Below, one piece after another: positions 9,724 to 19,446 of a stretch of DNA of 64,000 nucleotides. Below the pieces are notes generated by a model. That model made no database searches. It saw nothing but the letters and a program-made list of their open reading frames with translations, and was not told the DNA's origin. Where the stretch lies: NCBI RefSeq assembly GCF_031143425.1, contig NC_090441.1, positions 224,374,928 through 224,438,927 on the forward strand, in the 5' to 3' direction. Both the position numbers and the translations under genes were made by a program. The first letter of the stretch is position 1. Every line of letters begins with the position of its first letter. Origin of the DNA: Pleurodeles waltl. Its lineage: Eukaryota; Chordata; Amphibia; Caudata; Salamandridae.

Positions 9724-12717
9724 TGTAGGAGGCTGGACTGGCTTGTAGTGAGTACCAAGGGGTACTTGCACCTTGCACCAGGCCCAGTTATCCCTTATTA
9801 GTGTATAGGGTGTCTAGCAGCTTAGGCTGATAGATAATGGTAGCTTAGCAGAGCAGCTTAGGCTGAACTAGGAGACGTGTGAAGCTACTACAGTACCACT
9901 TAGTGTCATATGCACAATATCATAAGAAAACACAATACACAGTTATACTAAAAATAAAGGTACTTTATTTTTATGACAATATGCCAAAGTATCTTAGAGT
10001 GTACCCTCAGTGAGAGGATAGGAAATATACACAAGATATATATACACAATAGCAAAAATATGCAGTATAGTCTTAGAAAACAGTGCAAACAATGTATAGT
10101 GACAATAGGATGCAATGGGGAAACATAGGGATAGGGGCAACACAAACCATATACTCCAAAAGTGGAATGCGAACCACGAATGGACCCCAAACCTATGTGA
10201 CGTTGTAGAGGGTCGCTGGGACTATTAGAAAATAGTGAGAGTTAGAAAAATAACCCTCCCCAAGACCCTGAAAAGTGAGTGCAAAGTGCACTAAAGTTCC
10301 CCTAAGGACAAAGTAGTTGTGTTAGAGGAATAATGCAGGAAAGACACAAACCAGCAATGCAACAACTGTGGATTTCCAATCTAGGGTACCTGTGGAACAA
10401 GGGGACCAAGTCCAACAGTCACAAGCAAGTCGGAGATGGGCAGATGCCCAGGAAATGCCAGCTGCGGGTGCAAAGAAGCTTCTACTGGACAGAAGAAGCT
10501 GAGGTTTCTGCAGGAACGAAAAGGGCTAGAGACTTCCCCTTTGGTGGACGGATCCCTCTAGCCGTGTAGAGTCGTGCAGAAGTGTTTTCCCGCCGAAAGA
10601 ACGCCAACAAGCCTTGCTAGGCGCAAATTGTGAGTTTGGCGTTTTTGGACGCTGCTGGGGCCCAAGAGGGACCAGGAGGTCGCAAATTAGACCTGAAGAG
10701 AGAGGAGACGTCGAGCAAGACAAAGAGCCCTCACTGAGGCAGGTAGCACCCGGAGAAGTGCCAGAAACAGGCACAACGAGGATGCGTGAAATGGTGCTCG
10801 CCGAAGTTGCACAAAGGAGTCCCACGTCGCCGGAGACCAACTTAGAAAGTTGTGCAATGCAGGTTAGAGTGCCGTGGACCCAGGCTTGGCTGTGCACGAA
10901 GGATTTCCGCCGGAAGTGCACAGGGGCCGGAGTAGCTGCAAAGTCGCGGTTCGCAGCAATGCAGCCCAGCGAGGTGAGGCAAGGACTTACCTCCACCAAA
11001 CTTGGACTGAAGAGTCACTGGACTGTGGGGGTCACTTGGACAGAGTCGCTGGATTCGAGGGACCTCGCTCCTCGTGCTGAGAGGAGACCCAAGGGACCGG
11101 TAATGCAGCTTTTTGGTGCCTGTGGTTGCAGGGGGAAGATTCCGTCGACCCACGGGAGATTTCTTCGGAGCTTCTGGGGCAGAGAGGAGGCAGGCTACCC
11201 CCACAGCATGCACAAGCAGGAAAACAGTCGAGAAGGCGGCAGGATCAGCGTTACAGAGTTGCAGTAGTCGTCTTTGCTACTATGTTGCAGGTTTGCAGGC
11301 TTCCAGCACGGTCAGCAGCCGTTTCCTTATCAGAAGGTGAAGAGGGAGATGCAGAGGAACTCGGATGAGCTCTTGCATTCGTTATCTAAAGTTTCCCCAG
11401 AGACAGAGACCCTAAATAGCCAGAAAAGAGGGCTTGGCTACCTAGGAGAGAGGATAGGCTACTAACACCTGAAGGAGCCTATCAGCAGGAGTCTCTGACG
11501 TCACCTGGTGGCACTGGCCACTCAGAGCAGTCCAGTGTGCCAGCAGCACCTCTGTTTCCAAGATGGCAGAGGTCTGGAGCACACTGGAGGAGCTCTGGAC
11601 ACCTCCCAGGGGAGGTGCAGGTCAGGGGAGTGGTCACTCCCCTTTCCTTTGTCCAGTTTCGCGCCAGAGCAGGGGCTAAGGGGTCCCTGAACCGGTGTAG
11701 ACTGGCTTATGCAGAATTGGGCACATCTGTGCCCAAGAAAGCATTTCCAGAGGCTGGGGGAGGCTACTCCTCCCCTGCCTTCACACCATTTTCCAAAGGG
11801 AGAGGGTGTCACACCCTCTCTCAGAGGAAGTTCTTTGTTCTGCCATCCTGGGCCAGGTCTGGCTGGACCCCAGGAGGGCAGATGCCTGTCTGAGGGGTTG
11901 GCAGCAGCAGCAGCTGCAGTGAAACCCCAGGAAGGGCAGTTTGGCAGTACCAGGGTCTGTGCTACAGACCACTGGGATCATGGAATTGTACCAACAATGC
12001 CAGGATGGCATAGAGGGGGCAATTCCATGATCATAGACATGTTACATGGCCATATTCGGAGTTACCATTGTGAAGCTACATATAGGTAGTGACCTATATG
12101 TAGTGCACGTGTGTAATGGTGTCCCCGCACTCACAAAGTTCAGGGAATTGGCTCTGAACAATGTGGGGGCACCTTGGCTAGTGCCAGGGTGCCCTCACAC
12201 TAAGTAACTTTGCACCTAACCTTTACCAGGAAAAGGTTAGACATATAGGTGACTTATAAGTTACTTAAGTGCAGTGTAAAATGGCTGTGAAATAACGTGG
12301 ACGTTATTTCACTCAGGCTGCAGTGGCAGGCCTGTGTAAGAATTGTCAGAGCTCAATATGGGTGGCAAAAGAAATGCTGCAGCCCATAGGGATCTCCTGG
12401 AACCCCAATACCCTGGGTACCTCAGTACCATATACTAGGGAATTATAAGAGTGTTCCAGTAAGCCAATGTAAATTGGTAAAATTGGTCACTAGCCTGTTA
12501 GTGACAATTTTAAAGAAATGAGAGAGCATAACCACTGAAGTTCTGATTAGCAGAGCCTCAGTGAGACAGTTAGTCACTACACAGGTAACACATTCAGGCA
12601 CACTTATGAGCACTGGGGCCCTGGGTTACCAGGGTCCCAGTGACACATACAACTAAAACAACATATATACAGTGAAAAATGGGGGTAACATGCCAGGCAA
12701 GATGGTACTTTCCTACA
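9724..12717 (-). repeat. B 3' LTR, 2994 bp
   Basis: TGTAGGAGG to TCCTACA, same family as LTR1. It carries the single-copy form of the terminal U3 hairpin (CACTGGGGCCCTGG near 12608), the poly(A) palindrome (9950-9972) and the GTAAGT site (10985-10992). The length equals the rejoined right LTR exactly. Confidence 0.95.
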
Positions 12718-12740
12718 CAACCCCCCCCCCCCAAACGAAG
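12718..12740 (-). promoter_or_regulatory. Polypurine tract of element B
   Basis: A run of about 12 C on the plus strand, then AAACGAAGGA, between the LTR and the pol stop. The pol stop lies only about 10 bases further on, so there is no room for an env-like gene. Confidence 0.85.
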
Positions 12741-12750
12741 GACAATAAGA

Positions 12751-15513
12751 CTAGCCATGACCTGATGAGTCTTCATTGTCTAAGTGGAAATATCTGGAGA
12801 GTCCATCTGCATTGGAGTGGCTCCTCCCAGGTCTATGTTCCACTGTATAGTCCATTCCCTGTAGGGATATGGACCACCTCAACAATTTAGGATTTTCACC
12901 TTTCATTTGTTTTAGCCAAAGTAGAGGTTTGTGGTCTGTCTGAACAATGAAGTGAGTGCCAAACAGGTATGGCCTCAACTTCTTCAGTGCCCAGACCACA
13001 GCAAAGGCCTCCCTCTCTATGGCAGACCAACGCTTTTCTCTAGGGGTCAACCTCCTACTAATAAAAGCAACAGGTTGATCCTGGCCCTCAGAATTAAGTT
13101 GTGATAGGACTGTCCCTACTCCTAATTCAGATGCATCAGTTTGGACATAGAATTTTTTAGAGTAACAAGGGCTTTTCAGGACAGGGGCAGAGCACATGGC
13201 CTGCTTCAGCTCCTCAAAAGCTTTCTGACAGTTTGCTGTCCATAATACCTTTTTAGGCATTTTCTTGGATGTGAGGTCATTAAGAGGGGCTGCAATGGAG
13301 CCATAGTTCTTAATGAACCTCCTGTAATACCCAGTGAGGCCTAGGAAGGCTCTCACCTGAGTCTGAGTGGTAGGGGGAACCCAATCAATAATAGTTTGGA
13401 TTTTCCCCTGAAGTGGTGCAATCTGTTCCCCACCAACAAGGTGTCCCAGATAAACCACCTTACCCTGCCCTATCTGGCACTTTGAAGCCTTGATAGTGAG
13501 GCCTGCCTTTTGCAGAGCCTCCAAAACTTTCCATAGGTGGACCAGGTGATCATCCCAGCTGGAGCTAAAGACAGCTATATCGTCCAAATATGCTGCACTG
13601 AAAGCTTCCAGCCCTTGCAGGACTGTGTTCACCAACCTCTGAAAAGTGGCAGGTGCATTTTTCAAACCAAAAGGCATTACAGTAAACTGGTAATGTCCTC
13701 CAATGGTAGAAAATGCAGTCTTAGGTTTAGCATCTTCTGACAATTTGATCTGCCAATACCCTGCAGTCAAATCAAAAGTGCTTAGATACTTGGCAGATGC
13801 CAGTGTATCTATAAGCTCATCTGCCCTGGTTATAGGGTGAGCATCAGTTTTGGTTACCAAGTTGAGACCTCTATAGTCTACACAAAACCGCATTTCCTTC
13901 TTTCCATCTTTAGAATTGGGTTTTGGTACCAGTACAACAGGAGAAGCCCATGGACTGTCAGAGTGCTCAACCACTCCTAGTTCTAACATTTTCTGAACTT
14001 CTTGCTTTATGCAGTCCCTGACATGGTCAGGCTGCCTATAGATCTTACTTTTGACAGGTAAACTGTCTCCAGTATCTATAGTGTGCTCACACCAAGAAGT
14101 GGTGCCTGGCACAGTAGAGAAGAGTTCTGAAAATTGATCTAGGAGATTTATGCAATTATCTTTCTGCTCAGCAGTAAGACAATCAGCCAAAACTACACCT
14201 TCCACAAGAGCATCTTGTTCTGTGGAAGAGAAGAGATCAGGTAGAGGATCACTGTCTTCTTCCTGTCCCTCATCAGTTGCCATGAGCAGGTTGAAATCAG
14301 CCCTGTCATAGTAGGGTTTTAGGCGGTTGACATGGAGCACCCTAAGGGGACTCCTGGCAGTGCCTAAGTCAACTAAATAGGTGACTTCTCCCTTCTTTTC
14401 AACAATTGTGTGGGGACCACTCCATTTATCTTGGAGTGCTCTTGGGGCCACAGGCTCCAAGACCCACACTTTCTGCCCTGGTTGGTACTGAACCAAAACA
14501 GCCTTCTGATCATGCCATTGCTTCTGGAGCTCTTGGCTGGCCTGAAGGTTTTTACTGGCCTTTTTCATGTACTCAGCCATCCTTGATCTGAGGCCAAGTA
14601 CATAATCCACAATATCCTGCTTAGGAGCTTTTAAAGGTTGTTCCCAACCCTCCTTTACAAGTGTGAGTGGACCCCTAACAGGGTGTCCAAAAAGAAGTTC
14701 AAAGGGGCTGAAGCCCACTCCTTTCTGGGGTACCTCCCTGTAGGCAAAAAGGAGGCATGGTAGAAGGATATCCCATCTCATGCGGAGTTTTTCAGGGAGA
14801 CCCATAATCATGCCTTTGAGAGTTTTATTAAATCTCTCCACCAGTCCATTTGTTTGTGGATGATAGGGTGTTGTGAACTTGTAAGTTACACCACACTCCT
14901 TCCACATGGCCTTTAAGTATGCAGACATGAAATTGCTTCCTCTGTCTGATGCTACTTCCTTTGGGAAGCCCACCCTGGAAAATATTCCCAGGAGGGCATT
15001 TGCCACTGCAGGAGCTGTAGTGGTCCTTAAAGGAATTGCTTCAGGATATCTTGTGGCATGGTCCACTACCACTAAGATAAACCTATTGCCTGAAGCAGTA
15101 GGAGGGTCAAGGGGGCCAACTATGTCAACCCCTACCCTTTCAAAGGGAACCCCAACCACAGGCAGTGGGATAAGGGGTGCCTTTGGGGTGCCACCTGTCT
15201 TGCCACTGGCTTGACAGGTTTCACAGGACTTACAAAATTCCTTTGTGTCCTCAGACATCCTAGGCCAATGAAACAGGGGAACAAGCCTGTCCCAAGTTTT
15301 CATTTGTCCTAGATGCCCAGCTAAGGGAATGTCATGTGCCAGTATTAGGAGGAACTTTCAGTACTCCTGAGGAATCACTAATCTCCTGGCAGCTCCAGGT
15401 TTAGGATCCCTATGCTCAGTGTACAAGAGGTTGTCCTCCCAGTGAACTCTGTGAGAGTCACTGACATCCCCATTAGCCTGTTTGACAGCTTGCTGTCTGA
15501 GACCCTCTAATGT
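12751..15513 (-). CDS. pol: Element B pol: integrase-RT-RNase H (broken upstream)
   Basis: An 850-codon frame (12751-15303) holds, in order, the integrase then RT then RNase H. Counting from MKTWDRL: Cys27-x2-Cys30 ends the HHCC zinc motif; catalytic D60, D120 and E156 have the D-x59-D-x35-E spacing. A GPY/F-like module (KWSGPHTIVEK) lies at about 294-303. RT follows, with VDYRGLN at about 476-481, FDLTAGYWQI at 510-519 and YLDD at 572-575. RNase H has D723, E763/765, D790 and D833. Integrase before RT is the Gmr1-like order. Upstream, the first half of the zinc domain is in the same frame but is separated by TGA at 15358-15360, replacing an Arg codon kept in D. A one-base loss near 15513 breaks the join with gag-protease. 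So the proteins are complete in sequence but not connected. No env-like frame follows. Confidence 0.9.
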
Positions 15514-17747
15514 GGACAGGTTTGCTGTGCCACAGTCAGCTCCTCTCTGGCAGGCCCCCCTTCACCCAAAAGCTCAGCAGTGTCTGCTTCCAGCTCCTCT
15601 GGTGTAGGTTCTGCACATGGAGGGAATTCTTCTTCCTCAGAAGTAGAATCCACTGTAGAGGGAGGGATAGTAGGAAGTGGTTTGCTTCTACTAGCCCTAG
15701 CTTTAGGGAGCACTTGGTCCATTGTTCCAGGATCCAAGCTTCCCTGTCCTTTTTGCTTTTTGGCCTGAGCCCTTGTCAAAGCAAAAATATGCCCTGGAAT
15801 GCCCAGCATTGCTGCATGGGCCTCCAACTCCACATCTGACCAAGCTGATGTCTCCAAATCATTCCCTAATAGACAGTCTACAGGTAAATCTGAAGCTACC
15901 ACAACTTTCTTTGGACCAGTAACCCCCCCCCAGTTGAGATTTACAACAGCCATGGGGTGGCTTTGTGTTATGTTGTGAGCATCGGTTACTTGGTACTGGT
16001 GTCCAAGTATGTGTTGTTCAGGGTGCACCAGTTTCTCAATCACCATTGTGACACTGGCACCTGTGTCCCTGTAGGCCTGGACCTCAACACCATTTATTAG
16101 GGTTAGTTGATTGTACTTCTCCAAGTTATGGGGGCAAGCAACCAAAGTGGCTAAATCAATAGCCCCTTCAGAGACTAAAGTAGCCTCTGTGGTCTCCCTA
16201 ATTAGACCAACCCCAACTAAATTACCAAAAGTGAGCCCAGCTTCTCCCTTGGATTGGCTATTAGTAGGTTTGCTCCCACCACCACTGCTATTAGTAGGGA
16301 CACTAGGTGTAGCAGTAGGGGTTGTAGTGGTAGGAGCTGTGGTGCCTTTCTTTGGACAACTGGGATCTGTTGTCCAATGGCCTTTTATTTTACATAAATA
16401 GCACCATGGTTTCTTTTCCTTGTTCTGATTAAAGGAGGATTTGGACCCACCACCCCCACCAGAGTGTTTTTGTGGGCCTGATGAAGACTCATTTTTAGAT
16501 TTGTCCCCACCCTTGTCTGAAGACATACCATCCTTCTTTTTGTTGCCATCTTTGTCACCCCCTGTATGAACTTTTCTGTTCACTCTTGTTCTGACCCATT
16601 TGTCTGCCTTCTTTCCCAATTCTTGGGGAGAGGTCAGATCAGAGTCCACCAAGTACTGGTGCAACAAATCAGACACACAATTATTAAGAATATGCTCTCT
16701 CAGGATTAAGTTATACAGGCTGTCATAATCAGTAACTTTACTGCCATGTAACCACCCCTCTAAGGCCTTCACTGAATGGTCAATAAAATCAACCCAGTCT
16801 TGTGAAGACTCCTTTTTGGTCTCTCTGAACTTTATCCTGTACTGTTCAGTGGTTAAGCCATAACCATCCAGGAGTGCATTCTTAAGAACTTGGAAATTGT
16901 TAGCATCATTTTCTTTCACAGTAAGGAGCCTATCCCTACCTTTTCCACTAAATGATAGCCATAGGATAGCAGCCCACTGCCTTTGAGGGACATCCTGTAC
17001 AACACAGGCCCTCTCAAGTGCAGCAAACCACTTGTTAATGTCATCCCCCTCCTTATAAGGGGGAACTATCTTGTGCAGATTCCTGGAATCATGCTCTTTT
17101 GCAGGATGACTATGGGGAATACTGCTGCTGCCACCATGGGTTTCTAAACCCAACTTCTGTCTTTCCTTCTCTAATTCAAAAGACTGTCTATCCAAATCCA
17201 GCTGTTGCTTTTTAAGCTTCAGTGTGGTTTGTTCCACCCTCAACTTATTGAGTTCCCTCTCTAACATTCTGTCATCAGGGTTGGTGGGAGGGACATTCCT
17301 AGAAGCAGAGCTATGATGGGAATGAACAGAAGGAGACCTGTCCCTTACAGAAGCCACCCTAACAGCTTGGTTAACAGAAACATTACTACCAGTATGGTGA
17401 GAATAAATGCTTTTGCTATGATGTGAGACCACACTATTTATATGGTGTGGTTCATCATCATTACCATCTATGCTAGACTGTCTAGTAATGGGCAGGCTAG
17501 GGAGTTTCTTTCCTGAATCTTTTCCTGGGGGAGTCCCTGAATCAGATTGAGAACTATTAGGTACTTTTTCAACAGATGGGGCACCTATGGCCTTATCCTG
17601 TTCTCTAAGCATGTTAAGTAACAGTTCCAAGGAAGGATTCTTCCCCACACTCAAACCTCTCTCTATACAGAGACTCCTTGCTCTTTTCCAGCTAAGGTTG
17701 TCATATGCAAGTTTGGACAGATCAACACTTTGGCCTGTGCCAGAAAT
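15507..17747 (-). CDS. gag: Element B Gag-protease (start codon lost)
   Basis: The frame is open from the position matching the gag start in C and D, but ATG is ATT here (17745-17747). Counting from Ser-Val-Gly-Lys at 17654: a His/Ser-rich linker; a charged coiled coil (LERELNKLRVEQ...LDLDRQSFELEKERQKL, about 131-168); a capsid segment (about 192-355) whose latter half resembles SCAN (KALEGWL, LILREHILNNC, DLTSPQELGKKAD). Then come a Lys/Gly-rich stretch, a zinc knuckle C418-C421-H426-C433 (CX2CX4HX6C), a Thr/Pro-rich linker, and an aspartic protease with DTGAS at 530-534 and LLGNDL at 595-600. A nine-C run (15923-15931) is intact here, unlike in D. The frame leaves phase with integrase at about 15513 because of a one-base loss. 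Confidence 0.9.
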   Translation of the reverse strand: MSGTGQSVDLSKLAYDNLSWKRARSLCIERGLSVGKNPSLELLLNMLREQDKAIGAPSVEKVPNSSQSDSGTPPGKDSGKKLPSLPITRQSSIDGNDDEPHHINSVVSHHSKSIYSHHTGSNVSVNQAVRVASVRDRSPSVHSHHSSASRNVPPTNPDDRMLERELNKLRVEQTTLKLKKQQLDLDRQSFELEKERQKLGLETHGGSSSIPHSHPAKEHDSRNLHKIVPPYKEGDDINKWFAALERACVVQDVPQRQWAAILWLSFSGKGRDRLLTVKENDANNFQVLKNALLDGYGLTTEQYRIKFRETKKESSQDWVDFIDHSVKALEGWLHGSKVTDYDSLYNLILREHILNNCVSDLLHQYLVDSDLTSPQELGKKADKWVRTRVNRKVHTGGDKDGNKKKDGMSSDKGGDKSKNESSSGPQKHSGGGGGSKSSFNQNKEKKPWCYLCKIKGHWTTDPSCPKKGTTAPTTTTPTATPSVPTNSSGGGSKPTNSQSKGEAGLTFGNLVGVGLIRETTEATLVSEGAIDLATLVACPHNLEKYNQLTLINGVEVQAYRDTGASVTMVIEKLVHPEQHILGHQYQVTDAHNITQSHPMAVVNLNWGGVTGPKKVVVASDLPVDCLLGNDLETSAWSDVELEAHAAMLGIPGHIFALTRAQAKKQKGQGSLDPGTMDQVLPKARASRSKPLPTIPPSTVDSTSEEEEFPPCAEPTPEELEADTAELLGEGGPAREELTVAQQTCPH

Positions 17748-18018
17748 TTTTTAGAGAGAGTTAAAGTGATAGAAAAAGAGAAAAAAGTTTTCAGAACTTT
17801 TTGGAAAGACAGAAAAAAACTTTTTAAACTTTTAAGAACTTTTTGAAAGTTTAGGAGTACTTTTCAGCACTTAGAAAAGAGTGAAAAGAGGAAATGCAAA
17901 ACTTTTTGGCTATGTGTATATACACTGACCTTGTTTTGTATATTTTTCTCTTATGAAAAGTACAATGACAAGAGTGGTAAGTAGTCTCAAGCACTTATCC
18001 CACCACTGCACAACCAAT
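17748..18018 (-). promoter_or_regulatory. Element B leader and primer-binding site
   Basis: An untranslated leader of about 270 bases lies between the 5' LTR and gag. It is rich in AAAAGTT/AACTTTT repeats. Next to the LTR (17997-18018) the minus strand reads TTGGTTGTGCAGTGGTGGG. The GCAGYGGTGGGAT part resembles the complement of a vertebrate tRNA-Leu 3' region (CCCACCGCTGC), but the bases next to the LTR do not match the usual TGGTGGCAGC register. Confidence 0.6.
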
Positions 18019-19446
18019 GTAGGAGGCTGGACTGGCTTGTAGTGAGTACCAAGGGGTACTTGCACCTTGCACCAGGCCCAGTTATCCCTTATTAGTGTAT
18101 AGGGTGTCTAGCAGCTTAGGCTGATAGATAATGGTAGCTTAGCAGAGCAGCTTAGGCTGAACTAGGAGACGTGTGAAGCTACTACAGTACCACTTAGTGT
18201 CATATGCACAATATCATAAGAAAACACAATACACAGTTATACTAAAAATAAAGGTACTTTATTTTTATGACAATATGCCAAAGTATCTTAGAGTGTACCC
18301 TCAGTGAGAGGATAGGAAATATACACAAGATATATATACACAATAGCAAAAATATGCAGTATAGTCTTAGAAAACAGTGCAAACAATGTATAGTGACAAT
18401 AGGATGCAATGGGGAAACATAGGGATAGGGGCAACACAAACCATATACTCCAAAAGTGGAATGCGAACCACGAATGGACCCCAAACCTATGTGACCTTCT
18501 AGAGGGTCGCTGGGACTATTAGAAAATAGTGAGAGTTAGAAAAATAACCCTCCCCAAGACCCTGAAAAGTGAGTGCAAAGTGCACTAAAGTTCCCCTAAG
18601 GACAAAGTAGTTGTGTTAGAGGAATAATGCAGGAAAGACACAAACCAGCAATGCAACAACTGTGGATTTCCAATCTAGGGTACCTGTGGAACAAGGGGAC
18701 CAAGTCCAACAGTCACAAGGAAGTCGGAGATGGGCAGATGCCCAGGAAATGCCAGCTGCGGGTGCAAAGAAGCTTCTACTGGACAGAAGAAGCCGAGGTT
18801 TCTGCAGGAACGAAAAGGGCTAGAGACTTCCCCTTTGGTGGACAGATCCCTCTAGCCGTGGAGAGTCGTGCAGAAGTGTTTTCCCGCCGAAAGGACGCCA
18901 ACACGCCTTGCTAGGCGCAAATTGTTCGTTTGGCGTTTTTGGACGCTGCTGGGGCCGAGGAGGGACCAGGAGGTCGCAAATTGGACCTGAAGAGAGAGAG
19001 GACGTCGAGCAAGACAAAGAGCCCTCACTGAGGCAAGTAGCACCCGGAGAAGTGCCAGAAACAGGCACAACGAGGATGCGTGAAACGGTGCTCGCCGAAG
19101 TTGCACAAAGGAGTCCCACGTCGCCGGAGACCAACTTAGAAAGTCGTGCAATGCAGGTTAGAGTGCCGTGGACCCAGGCTTGGCTGTGCACGAAGGATTT
19201 CCGCCGGAAGTGCACAGGGGCCGGAGTAGCTGCAAAGTTGCGGTTCCCAGCAATGCAGCCCAGCGAGGTGAGGCAAGGACTTACCTCCACCAAACTTGGA
19301 CTGAAGAGTCACTGGACTGTGGGGGTCACTTGGACAGAGTCGCTGGATTCGAGGGACCTCGCTCGTCATGCTGAGAGGAGACCCAAGGGACCGTTAATGC
19401 AGCTTTTTGGTGCCTGTGGTTGCAGGGGGAAGATTCCGTCGACCCA
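18019..19446 (-). repeat. B 5' LTR, part 1 (interrupted by C)
   Basis: This is the first 1428 bases of an LTR that resumes at 28702. Together the two parts give 2994 bases, the length of B's other LTR. The break falls in GTCGACCCACGGG, where C inserted. Confidence 0.95.
19442..19446. repeat. Target-site duplication of C, left copy (ACCCA)
   Basis: ACCCA flanks C on both sides (19442-19446 and 28697-28701). The unbroken LTR copies have one ACCCA at this place. Confidence 0.95.

Noticed and set aside
9724..9771. First residues of the 406-codon frame at 8551-9771
   Set aside because: These residues are antisense of B's LTR joined to the pol of A at the insertion point, not pol sequence.
12718..12750. 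An env-like third gene downstream of pol
   Set aside because: The pol stop lies within about 35 bases of the LTR in A, B, D and F; there is no space.
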